Below, one piece after another: positions 19,972 through 32,871 of a DNA stretch of 64,000 nt. A model generated the notes under the pieces. That model ran no database searches. It worked only from the letters and a program-made list of their open reading frames with translations, and was not told where the DNA came from. The stretch is from Todiramphus chloris collaris (lineage: Eukaryota > Chordata > Aves > Coraciiformes > Alcedinidae), in NCBI GenBank assembly GCA_025345505.1, contig JANVCC010000270.1, forward strand, positions 531 to 64,530. Reading direction: 5' to 3'. Position numbers and translations under genes: made by a program. Position 1 is the stretch's first letter; each line of letters opens with the position of its first letter.

Positions 19972-20011
19972 AGCAGCCTGGTGAAGAGAGTAGTGCTTTA
20001 GACTGCTGAAG
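19972..20011 (+). other. Candidate alternative untranslated exon of SERPINB1
   Basis: A 40-bp interval is bounded by a good acceptor (CTTGTTCTTGGCAG) and a strong donor (CTGAAG|GTAAGT), between the CpG-island exon and the first coding exon. It has no ATG in a useful frame. It might be spliced into the 5' leader of SERPINB1; this is a splice-site inference only. Confidence 0.35.
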
Positions 20012-20534
20012 GTAAGTGTGCATCCAAGCCTTTGGTAGGACTGGGACCTTTCTGTGCCGTGGTTTGTGCCCTGAAGATGGGCAGCTTGCTGAAAAGCATC
20101 TAAATCTCCTTGAGCAGTTAGTGTCAGTGTCCCGTGTGAAGGATCTGGGTAGAAGATCCTTCTCCTTGGGGCAAAGTTGTGTGAGGGAGCGTTCTGGGGT
20201 GTACTGGGTCTGTGGAATTAAGGGACTTCAACTTGCAATCCTGCCATCACACGTACTTCCAATTTCAAGCTAGAAGGTGAGGAATTCTTTAATGTCTTTC
20301 AAGTTAGTGCAATAGGGAAAGTTGAGATACACAATTTATGTGGAAAAAAAAGTTACGCTTTTTCAATATAACTTAATCTTTTTGGAAAGAGATGATGTGA
20401 CAAATTCTTGATGTTCCTGTACCTAGCTGCTGCAACCACATTAATCCAGTCTTTACTGCATGAGTAACACAAGGCTAGGTTAGGTTTTTGAAGAGCGTTT
20501 CCTGGAGTCCTTAAATGACTGTCTTATTTTTCAG

Positions 20535-20710
20535 CTATCACCATGGAGAACCTGTGTAATGCCAATAGCAGATTTGCACTTGACCTCTTCAGAAGGTTTA
20601 GTGAGACTAATCCAACAGGAAATGTTTTCTTCTCTCCTGTCAGTGTCTCTGCTGCTTTGGCCATGGTCCTTTTAGGGGCCAAAGGTAACACAGAGGCACA
20701 GCTGCTGAAG
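20535..20710 (+). CDS. SERPINB1: SERPINB1 exon 2 (start codon; residues 1-56)
   Basis: The acceptor TTATTTTTCAG ends at 20534, with eight untranslated bases (CTATCACC) and ATG in a good context (ACCATGG). The coding part is 168 nt with donor CTGAAG|GTTAGT. It encodes [18 protein letters not shown]. Confidence 0.94.
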
Positions 20711-23700
20711 GTTAGTATAAAAAATAAAATTCACTTTTGCTTTGTATTTTATTTAAATTAAGAATTGTTTTGATTTAGAGGAGGGAAAATGAAAGGAGGG
20801 TGTAACTTTTATGTGCTCAAAAGATTTCTGTCTCATGCTTACTGAGTCTTCCCTGGGCTTCTTTCTGCAGTTAACCTTGTGCCAGTTCTGTTCTAGACAC
20901 CTCTTTCCATATTTGCTATGGCTCTTGTTTCTCATTTAGTTTCACTTCGTAATCCTTGAAGAAAGAAACTAATTTCATTAGTTAGTTGGTCTCCATTTAA
21001 ATTGATTGGAGTTGCCGGCAGTAAGGCCTTACTAGTTTTCGTGAGACATTTTGACAAAGAACTATTGCTTTGTAATACCAGGTTACCAGTGATGCACTTA
21101 TTGCTAATAAAATTGTGTATTTTTTAAGAAACACACTAGCAATATATAGTTTTATACTTAAAGCGTAACAACTATGATAATACACGATGATGGTGCCTAA
21201 GTATCAGTATCTTGGTAACAGCTGACACATGTCTGTCTAAGAGGAGCAGAGCCTACGTGCTTTTATTTTTACCACAGCCTTAGGCTAGGTAGGATAGTTT
21301 AAAAAAACTCATTATAAATTGCAGAAATGGTGTACGTAGGAGTGTGCCAATTTCCCCTGTGGCCTCCTGCATGGAAGGGACTCGGTCACTAATTCTTCCC
21401 CTTTGGTAGGCTAACACCTGCTAGCGCCAAAGGGCGTATGAGACTTTTCACAACAGTCGTCATCGTGTGTTTGCTTATGAATAATTTCACCTTTGTATTC
21501 TTTAGGAGGAACTGATGAGTGGTGGTGTGCTTACTGAATAAGATAATAAAATAATTTTCTCACTACTTGTGCAAACAGACTTTGAACATGTATTTCATGC
21601 AATCAAACTGACAGTAGGATAAACCTACTGACAGCAGAAATCATGCAAAAGGAACTTGGGGGTGAGGGAGGAGAAGTGTTTCAACACAGTCACCTTCAAT
21701 TATGCATGTTCCTGTACCATAATGCTTTACTTATGAAAACAAAGGTACCAAAGGAGGCAGTGATTGGTAACTGTAAAGGGCTTTTTGCAAGCATATAGAA
21801 ATCTGTTTCTGTGATCATAATCCTATTGTAAGTTGGCTCTGTGATGTTTTTGCTCAGCCATTTTTATGTACAACACAGCTCACATTGATGTGGGCAACAA
21901 GGCCTGACCAGAAACCCAGTGAGACAAAATTAGGGCTCTCCTTTGAATCCAGCAGGAGTTTCATAGCGGTCTTCCCTACTGAGTGATAGGAGATTTAACT
22001 TCACATGTGAGCGTTCCTGCTTTGGTCTAGCCTTCCCAGTCAATAAGGTCTGGCAGCTCCTCCTGTCACAGTCTTGGCCAGCCAGCTTGCCTCTGGGCAA
22101 GGAGGTACTGGTAAAGAGAAACTGCAGTAATGCATTTGATTTTTAAGATGATATAGTTTTTTATTTATCTAAGCAGTTATAGTTTCATAAAACCAAAGAA
22201 GATAATGGTTTTAAGTTTGCTTAAGACCTCAGCTGTGCTAGTTTTCATTGTATGTTCTGAAAAGCAAAATCATAGGTTCCCTTGGCCAAAGGGGGAAGCA
22301 AGAAAGCTGAAGTGTCTCTATGGCTTTATCTCTCTTTTCAGTTTCCCCACCTGGGAAAATCGAGCCCTGATGCCCAGTAGTCCACAGAGGGGAGGATGCA
22401 GATGTCACACAGACAGGATTCAGGGTTCTGATCAACAGCTTCATCTGTTGATGTATAAATCAAGGGCTTAATACAAGTGGCTGACACAGGCAGTGTATCA
22501 TCAAGAAACAGTCCTTCATTCTTTGAGGTTTACAGAAGTCTCTAACCAGCTTTTATTTTCTTTCTTCAACTTACCTGCCTGCTGGATCAGACCCACCCTG
22601 TGGATATACCGCATGTTCTTTTAAGACAGTATTAGCAGCAGCTAATTTGCTTCTTTTAATTTAGACGCTTCATTTTGACAAAGTTGAAGATACTCACTCA
22701 AGATTCCAGACTCTGACTATGGATATAAACAGAAGCAACGCTCCCTACCTCTTATGGCTTGCCAGTCGCCTTTTTGGAGAGAAATCCTACAGCTTTTTGC
22801 CAGTACGTTCGTGTAGATGGTGATGTTGTGGGTGGAGCCTGGTGGGAAAATGTAGATACATGAGTATTTATGAAGTATAAATATTTCTAGGTATATTTCT
22901 AAATGTTACTGTGCAGTCAGCAGAAGTGTTGCTTACATGCTTTTCTGTATCTATAGGCATCTGTTCATCTCACCTAAAGGATGTCACACAGTGAACCTTT
23001 TCAATTACTTGTTTGGCTCTGCCACTCTTGAGCTTGACAGAAAAATTACTTGTCTAGGTTCTTGGTTTACAGTAACTGTCACAACATCCCACTCTGTTGC
23101 AACCAGCTTTTTAGGATGCAACCAGCTCTCTGTCTGGTGCAATCAGCTTTACAGGATTTTCACTGGTCTAGTACTGCATTACTTAAATATTTTTGAAAAC
23201 ACTGTATTTATTTTGGAGGGGATGCCCAACATGTCTAAACAACATGCCTCTTTACTAGTGAATTATACCTTTGTGTGTACCCGGGTTGCTATTTTTATCC
23301 CTCTTCAGTTGTTTTGAATAGTTTTGTTTTATCCTAGCTGTGCTTGAGCCTGTTTCAGGAGGACGACAGGTAAGTATTGCTACACCTGCAGGAAGCACTC
23401 CATCAGGTATATCTGCGGCAGATGGTACTATGAGGCTCATTCTGAGACAGAAAAAAACATCAACCAACCTCAGAAACACCCTGAGCAGTGCACTTAGAGC
23501 CCCACCTCAGAGCCAGTGATAATCTGTTTGACGTGCACCTTATCTACATCATAAAATTTTCTTTTCTGCATAAAATGAAAGCTATTCTTATCGTTCCAAA
23601 ATCTAGGATTTCCTGACTAATACTCAGAAATTTTATGGAGCTGATTTGGCTACAGTTGATTTTCTTCAGGCTTATGATGATGCCAGAAAAGAAATTAACA

Positions 23701-26513
23701 AGTGGGTAGAGGAGAAAACTGAAGGTAAACTGCTTTGGTTAATAAAGTAACTGGCAGCGTTTCATAGTTCGGGAGCAGGAATAGGCTTTTTTCTGTGCTG
23801 TCTTTAGAACAGTTTAATTTTGCCCTGGGATATTAACTTGATATGCTGACAGAACCAGAAAATTTAAAGATATTTAAACAGTTTCATAAATCCCGAGACT
23901 TTTCCATTATTTCATGTTCAGGCCAACAAGTGCAGGAAAGATGCCTGAAGATATGATTTACACTCACAAGTTGGATAATTTGTTTTAGACAGTCCCAGTC
24001 CATGTTGTATATGTATTTCTAAATCCAGTAATCCTAAATGGGGGTGTTTTCTAGTTCCTGTATGATGAGTCATATGTGACAGTTTAAGCTAAAAATATTA
24101 CATTTTCATCATACTGTATATCAAAAGTTACGGTACTGCATACTATTAAAAAATACGGTGAAGTAGATACAGGTACTGAAACACACTTTATTACAGGAAT
24201 TGACAAATTCTATTAGTAATGTTTAGTATTTCTGTAGCATCAGTTTCTTCATGTATGTTTTATATGCCATCAACTTATTACAAGATTTTGTTGTAACTTT
24301 TTTTTCCTGCCCCCTCTGAAGGTAAAATCCTTAATCTGCTGTCTGAAGGCTCAGTTGATAACATGACCAGGCTTGTACTAGTGAATGCTATTTATTTCAA
24401 AGGGAATTGGGCAGAGAAATTTAAAGAAGCTGACACCACTGACATGCCATTTCGGTTAAACAAGGTAATACAGATATGTCTTGGTAGTATATATCTAATG
24501 AAAAAGTCAAATAGTATAGGTGCTAAAGTGAAGCTTTGCTTACAGAGAATATAATAAAAAAATACAAAACAGAAAGTCTTTAATGAATGTTTTCAGTTCA
24601 GTTGAAATGGGTTTTTTAATAGATTTTAGTATTTTTCTGTATTCAGCAAGCTACTGTTGTGTCACTTACTGGAATAGTATCAGAGACAATTGTCACATCT
24701 AGATTAGGACCTTGCCTGTGCCTAGCAGACTTTCTGTCTGCTCACAGTGTCAGCTACTATGAACTGCGCCTGTTTGTGATGCTAGGTAAGCAGTATTATG
24801 GTGATAGCACATTTTAGTTAAGCCCTATTTCCTTGTTCTATATTCTGTTTATGTTAACAGCTTTACAAGATACTGTATACAGACATCTGCTTTATGCTGA
24901 AAAGAATTATCTTTAGTGTCTTTTAACATTGCCATTTTGGGTGCTAGAGCAATATAAAAGTACAGCAATTTGAAGAAATTGTTTCTGTTTCTGTGAGGAC
25001 TGTGCTATAGCAGGCAAAGGAGAACCAAATGTAATACACTCATGTCTTCAGAAGAAACTTACTAAATAGGCAGCCAGGACTGATGAAGGCAGATTTGTAA
25101 TCACACAATATAATGGAGGAAGAGTTTTTGTAAGAATGCAATTTTTGACTTAGTTTTTTCCTATCAGTTCTTTAAATTAGTATTTTCTCAACTATTACCT
25201 TTGGTACCTTTTATCCATCCAGAATGAAAAAAAGACAGTGAAAATGATGTATCAGAAAAAGAAGTTTAGTTTTGGGTACATTCCTGAAGTGAAGACCCGT
25301 GTTTTAGAGCTGCCTTATGATGGAAGAAAACTTAGTATGATCATCCTGTTACCTGATGACATTGAAGATGACTCCACTGGACTGCAGAAGGTGACCCACC
25401 TAAACTAATGCAGTTATTTAATGGATAAGTTCAGCCACTCAAAATTAAAGTCTTAATGCAGCCATGTTCTCAAAGCCCCATCTCTAGCAAACATATTTTT
25501 AGACAATGTTTTACTAGCACTGCCATAGAGTATGTGCATGTGCTGCATCAGGAAGAGGAGATCTGTTTGATTTTATAACTTGTGTTTGTGTCCTTTTGCT
25601 TGCTGAAATGAACCATGAGGGAGACTGAAAACAAAGTTAACTATTAGAATTAACTTGTCTCTTTTTTTTTTTTTTTTTTTTTAAATGACAGACCTTTTCT
25701 TTCATTACCTCTGAAAGTCTTTATTTTCTTAGACTTGAAGTGAGACTGTTTTCCATTAAATGACCAGGAACACATCAGCTTCTTTGAGCTCTTATTTTTC
25801 TTACTTGTTTTTAATTATGTACTTCCATTTAAACGGTAAGAATGACTGGGTTTAATTGCTATCAGTGCATGTTTTTCCCTTCTGTACGTTGCAGCAAGAA
25901 GCAAATGTCTGCATTATTTTGTAAAGCAAAAACTGCACTGACTTCATTTTAATAGCGTTTATTTAATCTGTATGGAGGTATGAAAGATATGGGTACGGTC
26001 ATTTTTGTATAGTTGCTTTATAGCCTTGTAAATGTTACTGAATATGAAATATTTCTACACTGGTGATACGTAATGACATCTGGGTTTTTTTTTTTTTTTT
26101 TTTATTTCTAGCTGGAAAACCAGCTTACCTTAAAGAAGCTCCAGGAATGGACATGTCCAGAGCATCTATATTCTACTGATGTTCATGTGCATTTGCCAAA
26201 GTTTAAGCTAGAAGAAAGCTATGACCTGAAATCAGATTTAGCCACTATGGGCTTGCGGGATGTATTTGACAGGAGCAAGGCTGACTTGTCAGGAATGTCA
26301 GGGGCATGTGACCTCTCTCTCTCTAAAATTGTCCACAAGGCTTTTGTAGAAGTGAATGAGGAAGGCACAGAAGCTGCAGCTGCCACTGCTGGCATTGCTA
26401 TGCTTTGCATGGTTATGGAAGAGGATTTCAATGCCGACCATCCTTTCCTTTTCTTTATTCGCCACAACCCAACACAAAGCATACTTTTCTTTGGCAGATA
26501 TGCTTCTCCGTAG
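20543..26513 (+). CDS. SERPINB1: SERPINB1, leukocyte elastase inhibitor (gene-level entry)
   Basis: Six coding exons join in frame: 20543-20710, 22665-22802, 23607-23724, 24322-24464, 25223-25390, 26112-26513. The product is 378 residues (human SERPINB1 has 379). It is a cytosolic clade B serpin that inhibits neutrophil elastase, cathepsin G and proteinase 3 by trapping them as covalent complexes. The first residues [16 protein letters not shown], the block [11 protein letters not shown] and the loop [12 protein letters not shown] are SERPINB1-like. Cys344 is at P1 with Met at P1', as in the human protein. The hinge [10 protein letters not shown] is intact, there is no signal peptide, and the C-terminus is FGRYASP. 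Exon lengths match SERPINB6 upstream except for one codon in the last exon, consistent with tandem duplication. Confidence 0.94.
20711..22664 (+). other. SERPINB1 intron 2
   Basis: A 1,954-bp GT-AG intron. No coding exon or mobile element was recognised. Confidence 0.8.
22665..22802 (+). CDS. SERPINB1: SERPINB1 exon 3 (residues 57-102)
   Basis: 138 nt, acceptor TTTTAATTTAG, donor TTGCCA|GTACGT. It encodes [15 protein letters not shown] and [15 protein letters not shown]. Confidence 0.93.
22803..23606 (+). other. SERPINB1 intron 3
   Basis: An 804-bp intron. It contains three loosely related GCAACCAGCTT-type repeats near 23095-23160; a 126-codon open frame over them is not conserved-looking and is rejected as a gene. 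Confidence 0.75.
23607..23724 (+). CDS. SERPINB1: SERPINB1 exon 4 (residues 103-142)
   Basis: 118 nt, acceptor CCAAAATCTAG, donor GAAG|GTAAAC. It encodes [19 protein letters not shown] and [11 protein letters not shown]. The end phase is 1, completed by exon 5. Confidence 0.93.
23725..24321 (+). other. SERPINB1 intron 4
   Basis: A 597-bp intron with GT-AG ends. No feature was seen. Confidence 0.8.
24322..24464 (+). CDS. SERPINB1: SERPINB1 exon 5 (residues 142-189)
   Basis: 143 nt, acceptor CCCTCTGAAG, donor AACAAG|GTAATA. It encodes [19 protein letters not shown] and DMPFRLNK. Confidence 0.94.
24465..25222 (+). other. SERPINB1 intron 5
   Basis: A 758-bp intron. No exon or mobile element was recognised, unlike the equivalent SERPINB6 intron, which gained a CR1 copy. 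Confidence 0.8.
25223..25390 (+). CDS. SERPINB1: SERPINB1 exon 6 (residues 190-245)
   Basis: 168 nt, phase 0, acceptor TTATCCATCCAG, donor CAGAAG|GTGACC. It encodes [19 protein letters not shown] and [18 protein letters not shown]. Confidence 0.94.
25391..26111 (+). other. SERPINB1 intron 6
   Basis: A 721-bp intron with two long T runs (about 25662-25682 and 26080-26103). The second run forms the polypyrimidine tract of the exon 7 acceptor. Confidence 0.8.
26112..26513 (+). CDS. SERPINB1: SERPINB1 exon 7 (residues 246-378, reactive loop, stop)
   Basis: 402 nt including TAG. It carries [26 protein letters not shown], the hinge [12 protein letters not shown] and the P1 Cys codon TGC at 26406-26408 followed by Met. 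It ends FFGRYASP. Confidence 0.95.
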   Translation: MENQLTLKKLQEWTCPEHLYSTDVHVHLPKFKLEESYDLKSDLATMGLRDVFDRSKADLSGMSGACDLSLSKIVHKAFVEVNEEGTEAAAATAGIAMLCMVMEEDFNADHPFLFFIRHNPTQSILFFGRYASP

Positions 26514-26985
26514 AAGAGAACTTGGCTTTTGTAGACCAGTTCCTGCTGTAGTCAGTGACAGCTTTGCTCACAAATGAGTTGGATTTTGATGTAGAAAGTT
26601 AATGCTCCTGTCTTGAGTTCTTAGTAACTTTGACTGAGATTCTGCCTTCTCCATAGAAACAGAGAAACTGAGGAGTAATTTATTTTTATTTCTGGAGATA
26701 GACAAAATCTTTAGTAACTAAGAAAATCTTAACCGCAGGCAGAAGAAATCTTTTTAATTTGGACTAGAAATACTCTTGGAAGAAACTTGCGTCTTTTAGA
26801 GCACCCAATCACCCTGTATGCATCCTTGCATGGGTTTCTCTGTGTTAACAGCCTCCTGTTGTCATAACAATCATCATTATCTGTTTCTTTATGCCTGTAT
26901 ACTAGGATATTCTTGCAAAGCTATTCCTCCCATAAAGTCTTGCTTTTTAAATATATATCAATAAAATACTTCTGTGCACCAAAAA
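26514..26985 (+). other. SERPINB1 3' UTR (probable)
   Basis: It runs from the stop to just beyond a polyadenylation signal at 26960. No other feature is seen. Confidence 0.6.
26960..26965 (+). terminator. Polyadenylation signal, SERPINB1
   Basis: AATAAA within ATATATCAATAAAATACT, followed by a GT-containing stretch. It is the first such signal after the stop codon. Confidence 0.6.
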
Positions 26986-29900
26986 GCATGTTCCTGAACA
27001 GCTGAGTTTATCCATTTCTGTTGTGAAATAGAAGGTCAGATAACATTTGTTTAAAGCCAGCTATTAATAGAGAAAGGATTAAGCTATTTAAACAAAGGTA
27101 ACTCCCTTCCAGTCATTAGCCAGAAAACTTGCAATACAACTTTTGAATGAGGAGAAGAAATTAATAACTTTAGGTGACATCTTTAAAGGAGATTTTTAAG
27201 ATTTATAGTCTGGTAGTATTTGTTATTGAAAATATGAAAATGTGTCAGAGCTTAGAGGTTTTAGGTGCTTGAAGCTAATTGGTGCCTTTCTGCAAGATCA
27301 GAAGCTTTCAATATGACATTAGATTCTGGCCAGAACCTATTGTGATCTTCAAAACATACCTGAGCTTCCCATAGGATGACTCTGTATAATCTGCAATAAA
27401 TATTCAGCGTGGCTTTTTATATACAAGGATTCAACATTTACTGAGCTGACTTCACACTACTACTTTATACACAAACCTTTTGTACTGTGCAACAGCCTTA
27501 TGCCTGGCAGCCACTGTAGTTACATACTGTTAGTGTTCTGTGTTTATTTCTGGAGCTTACTTGCTTGTATCATGTATATCATGGGTACTGTACTGTTTAC
27601 CAGTACAACCTTAGTTCTTAAGGGGGACACAAATTCTATAGTTGCAAACTGTCTGTTAATTTTGTCCTCAAGCAACACATACATCTTTTTATTAAACTTA
27701 TGTTCACAATGTAAGCTTCTGCACACAATTTAGTATTTCAGAGTAGAAAAATAACTGTCTACCTGAAGGCTAGCTTCCAAGAAAACCACTGGTGCAGCAG
27801 GTGTGATCAGCTATATGAAGTCCTTGGCCTGTTTCATTTTTAGTATTTTCACCTACTCTGAAATTACTCAGTAGAAAAGATGATTGTGTGAACAATCAGC
27901 TTCCCCCAGAAGTGTTAATGACCCGAGCTGTCAGCACCTACAGGGAAGGAGGAGAGACTAACAGTTGACATGACATGGCACAAGCACAAGTTTCAATATC
28001 TTGCAATATATAAATGCTAATATTACCAAGGAAAGAATCTGAAATGTCTTGCTAGTCATTCTAAACCTGTATTCACACTTTGCTGGTGTTCTGCATCACT
28101 AAAGTCCCTACCTACCATACTCTGTAAGCCCGCACCAGGCACATCCTCTTGTTAATCTGATCCAAATAGCAACACTTTAGGTCCTCCAAGTACCAGCCCA
28201 GCAAAGCTAAATAAAACCATGTTTTTATTACTGTCTTCAGTGTTTCTTAGTAAGTAGATCTTGAGTTAAAATGCTCTTGAAAAAATAATTATAGCCCACT
28301 AATGGGTTATAACTAACCAACATATGCTCTGTTCTAGGCACTTCTCATGTGCGTGCCACAGAACGTAAATGGTAGTATCTAAGCTCTCACAGACAGAGAA
28401 AGCTTTACTGCTTGCATTAGTACACATATGCCCCAATCAGTAAGAGCTCCATTAGTAATCACCTTCTATTTGTCAGACACTGTATCGTGAAAGGTCATGG
28501 AAAAGTTTTACAAACTCTGAGAAATTCTTCCCCTTCAAGTATAATTTTGGTATGTTTTATGATTCTAGTACTACCCTGAGGGTCCCCATCTCCTTTTTTT
28601 CAAAAGTCAGTTTATTATGAGACAGACACTGTAATTATTAATTTGAAATTAAGTTTAGTCATATTATGTTTTCAGTCATCTCAGTTGGTTTTTTTACCAG
28701 AAAAAAATCAAGGCCCCTTCTACACATCTGAGAGATGTAACAGTTTACAGTTGATAGTTTAGAGTTACAGTATTTTCTCTCTAATATGAGGAATAAAGAA
28801 TGATCCTTTGTGGGTATTTAATATAACAATCTTCTGCAACTTTTATTGTTGCATAACTCGCCTGTAAAATTACAGGAAAGATAATGCCTACATCTCCATC
28901 CCCACTTAATCATTTAAGTCGTACCTTATCTATTAGTACAGAATACTTCATTTATTACCTTCATGATATGTCTGACAAATATATTTTTCCTGCAGTTTTT
29001 AGAGAACTTGGAATTTGGTGCATGAACACGTGTAGCCTCATCATCAGTAGGGGAGTGTGGGAATAGATCTCTTATCCTTTTTCCTTAACATCACAGCACA
29101 TTATAAAATAGTATTTATGTATCATGTCATATGTTATAGATGGAGGTGTGAGGCAGTAGATGAGGAAAAGACCCAGGCTCTGCACAGGCATATGGGTCTT
29201 TGCCTCCTTCCACATAATAGGAAGAGCATTGCCAAGTCAGAGAAAACTTGCAGCGCAGCACTGTGTGGATAATGCACAGGTGTTCAGAGGCCGATGGTGG
29301 AAGAAAGGAGGACTACGTATTTCCAAAGGGAGAACCCACAGTCTACTCAGATCAGGGCAGAAAAATCTGTATTTGCTTGAACCACAATTCATATAAATTA
29401 CATAAATATGCATGAGTATCACCCCTAGACTATCTTCCACTGGAAACCCAAAGTATTTGTTGCACAGACTGTAACAAATTGTTGCAGTTTCCTGTCACCT
29501 CTTGCTTCTACTGATGCGTAAATTTTTAGGCCATATTTAAGAGGACAACCAGCTACAATCAGTAACTACTTTTAAGTTAATTTGTCTTACCTGCAGGCTT
29601 TTTTAGTGCCTCACTTCCACCCTCTCCATGCAGCAGCATATGCTAACCTTCATTTCAGCCACAAGCTCACCAAAGCAAATTTTCTTCCTTCCTCTGCACT
29701 TTACAGAGGCAGGATCATCACAGAGCGCTAAGAACACAAGAAAGACTATCTCTGCAATTTTGCGGTGGCCTGCAAGCAACTCAAAGGAGATGCTGCAGAG
29801 AAAATAATAATCTCTGGACAGCTGGAATGGCTGTAGCCTCTACAGCCACAGACTTTTTTTGGCTGATAAGAGACTCTATCAGCTAAACTCCACCAAGTCT

Positions 29901-32130
29901 TTGCTGAGTGCAGATCACCACAGAGGATTTTCATCAGGCCCACCTTGAATACACCAAACCAGGGGGTACTAGAGAGGCATATGGAACGAAGCACAGGATT
30001 ACTGTTCTGCAAAACTTAATGTGCACTTTTGCTGTAACACCTGGGACATAATTTGTTGTAACAAGGGAAGTTTGATCAAGTCTTAGCTAAAAGGGCTGTA
30101 AATACAGAATTAAGGCTTTGAGTAAAGTTTTATATCAACCACAGGCAAGAAACTACAGTCTGGGCCTTCCCTTAAGTAAAACTTTACAGCAAATTACAAT
30201 TGAGCATTAGTTGGTATTAACAACTTAAGAAAAATCTGGTGAGGTTATCCCGTTCTTTTTGCTAATAGAAGAAATTAGAATGGGAAAATACCTTGGACTG
30301 TGTTAGCCCAACATTTCATCCAGTTGCTGAGGGAAACACATCAACCTCTCCTACACCTGTAAGACAGAAAAACATCTTTAAGTTTACCAATTCATTATTT
30401 GATTTGTTTTTCAAGCTGGGGTCCACTTGCAATTCATGTGCCATTTAAAGAAACATTTACATCAACTCTCTGTGTCTTAAGAATTAAAGGGAACACTGCT
30501 TGACAGCACAAATAATTTTTCCAAGAGTATTTTGGATTAATATAATCCATGTTTTCACCTGTTCCCATCTTTCTACATATCTTGAAAGAGCAGACACAAA
30601 CTCGGAGAAGTAGCTCCTACCCTGCTAAACCATCCTGCTGTGAAGTACACGGATACTTATGTGAGAAAGGAGAACACATAGTAAGGTTTAAAGAATCTGA
30701 GTCAAACCCTCTAACAGTATGTAGTCATGCCATCTGTTTCATTTCTAAAACATTTCAGTTACACTGTGATCCTTGACTTAAGCCCTATGTTTTTGTCATG
30801 AAAAGAACTTCATATGAAGACTACCAAGCTGGGAGCCTCACAAGAAAATATAATCTCCAATACAAATATCCTTTGGTCAAGAGAAGAGAGTAATCAGTAA
30901 AGTTTTTTGCAGGTTGTATATTGAAAACGATTGATCAAGGCCAAAGTGTTTCTATCTTGAAACATAAGAGTAATCAGCTGAATTTTCTCCTGCAGGAAAG
31001 CTAAAGTTGGCTTCCTGACTTGGAACTATATCCTCAGACCACAGAAGTCCTGGTCTGAGAAAGCTGCTTTGAACTGCCTCCAGATGTGCAGTTGTGGCAA
31101 CCCCTGTTGCTCCTCACAGCACCAAATACTTCTGCTGTCAAGAAATACCTGCCTGCAATTTGTGTATATCAGGTAGCAGACACGTGGCATTTATTTGAAC
31201 AGGAAAAGAAGATCATAACCTATAGATAAACCATTTTAAGTTTTGACCTCATCGCATTTCATAAACTAAGCAGGATTACAACAGGAATCCTTGAAGCCCA
31301 CCAGGTAATCAGTAACAAAAGTTTCTGTGACATGTAGCAAGGAAAACATGAGTAGTTACTGAGCAAATCCAGCTGTAACTGCACCGTGCTTCCATGTAGG
31401 TGGTAATTTTTAGACAATATGCATGTCCTCTTCACTGGTCACCAGTTTACACCACAGCATTTCGACAAGTGTGGACAGTTACCCCCGTGGCTGCTCAACA
31501 TTTCAGTAACAAAATTTGTCACTAATTATCTGCTGTAATTCTAGCCAAGCACAGTCCTCTATCCAAACACACACCTTTTCTGCTACCCAACTGCTAGTTG
31601 GCACAGTCATATGAGGTTTTAACAGTTGATGGCTTTTCAGACCACTGCACACTCAAGGGGGATTGAGAAGGAAAATAATCAGCACTTACATGAAGGAATG
31701 TTGTCAACATCAGGAACACTGACAGGACCAGACGCTCCACTTACTGAAATGTTCAGGCAACAGTAACCTTGGATGCGGATATGTTTTCAGTAGGAAGAGG
31801 AAGCCAAACTCTCTGTTATAACTACAGTAGGTCAATTTGTGTGTCTCAGCTTTCCAATTCAAAGCTAATGAAATTCCTGAAGCACAAATGGAAATACATG
31901 TTTTCTACCAGGAATCTCCTTTCCAAAAGCACTTTCCAAAAAGTCATCACACAATAAAAATTTTAAGTGGTACAACTTCAAAAACTAACAGAATTTGTCT
32001 ATTTTCATGACTGTTCTACTTCCAAAATTATCTAAGCTTGCTCTGGAAAGTAGAGATGATAAAACTAAAGGAACCTCAAACTTTCAAAACCATACTGCAG
32101 TCACAAGAGTATTTAAACAAATGCATAGAT
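26986..32130. other. Intergenic interval between convergent SERPINB1 and WRNIP1
   Basis: About 5.1 kb without a recognised exon, RNA gene or mobile element. Short frames occur on both strands with no family motif. It is bounded by the 3' ends of both neighbouring genes, so promoter elements for them are not expected here. Confidence 0.55.
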
Positions 32131-32145
32131 GCTATTTTAAACAAC

Positions 32146-32151
32146 TTTATT
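32146..32151 (-). terminator. Polyadenylation signal, WRNIP1 (candidate)
   Basis: TTTATT on the + strand reads AATAAA on the - strand, about 445 bases downstream of the WRNIP1 stop codon. It is the best-placed candidate; the actual cleavage site is not known. Confidence 0.45.
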
Positions 32152-32595
32152 GGTTTAATAAATGTACAAAATTAGTCTCTGGAATGTTGTAAGAGAAAGA
32201 ATTATACTGTAATAATTTTTTGCTTACCATATTTTAGCAGCGGGTGTATAGTTTACTATTTTTCTGGAAATAAAAAGCAGCACAATAATTCTCCTTGTCT
32301 CACAGCAAAAGTCAGAAATATGAGTCTCTAATTTTTTCTTCATTTAATTTGAACCAGGGGGTGACAGCACTATACTGATAAAGCTTATTTTTTCACTTCT
32401 GTATTGCCTAACCAGTTCTTTACAAAACACCTTCAGAATAACAGTAGTGAAACCAGAAGGATAAGGAAGTATCGGAAAGGCTCAGTGGTTTAATACTTTC
32501 AACCACGGTAACAGATGGCTGAATCTGTAAGGGGAATTTCTATCCCAGTACAAGTGTATGAGTCTCAAAACCAAAACACTTTCAGGGGAAGGCTG

Positions 32596-32871
32596 TCACA
32601 TTTTTTGTTCCTTGAAGAAGTCTGTTCCTTTCAGCTCTTCCGGGAGGTAGTCCTGCTTTACAGGTTCCTTGTACATGGGGTTATATTTATAGCCTTTACT
32701 ATAGCCCAAGTTCTTCAAGAGCCTTGTTGGGGCATTTCTCAGGTGCAGCGGAACAGGCGGCAGAGGTCCCGTGTGCATTCTCAGACAGTCTTTGACATTG
32801 CTATACGCTCTGTATACCTCTACAGACTTTGGTGCTCTGGCAAAATACACTACACATTGCGCTAGAATCAC
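32596..32871 (-). CDS. WRNIP1: WRNIP1 exon 7 (last 91 residues, stop)
   Basis: The acceptor TTTTCAG is followed by GTGATTCTAGCG. The exon encodes [38 protein letters not shown] and [11 protein letters not shown], strongly conserved in WRNIP1. The first codon is GTG (Val), an internal codon and not a start. Confidence 0.95.
   Translation of the reverse strand: MILAQCVVYFARAPKSVEVYRAYSNVKDCLRMHTGPLPPVPLHLRNAPTRLLKNLGYSKGYKYNPMYKEPVKQDYLPEELKGTDFFKEQKM

Noticed and set aside
22937..23317. 126-codon + strand frame in SERPINB1 intron 3
   Set aside because: No family resemblance, no splice logic and it lies wholly within a well-defined intron.
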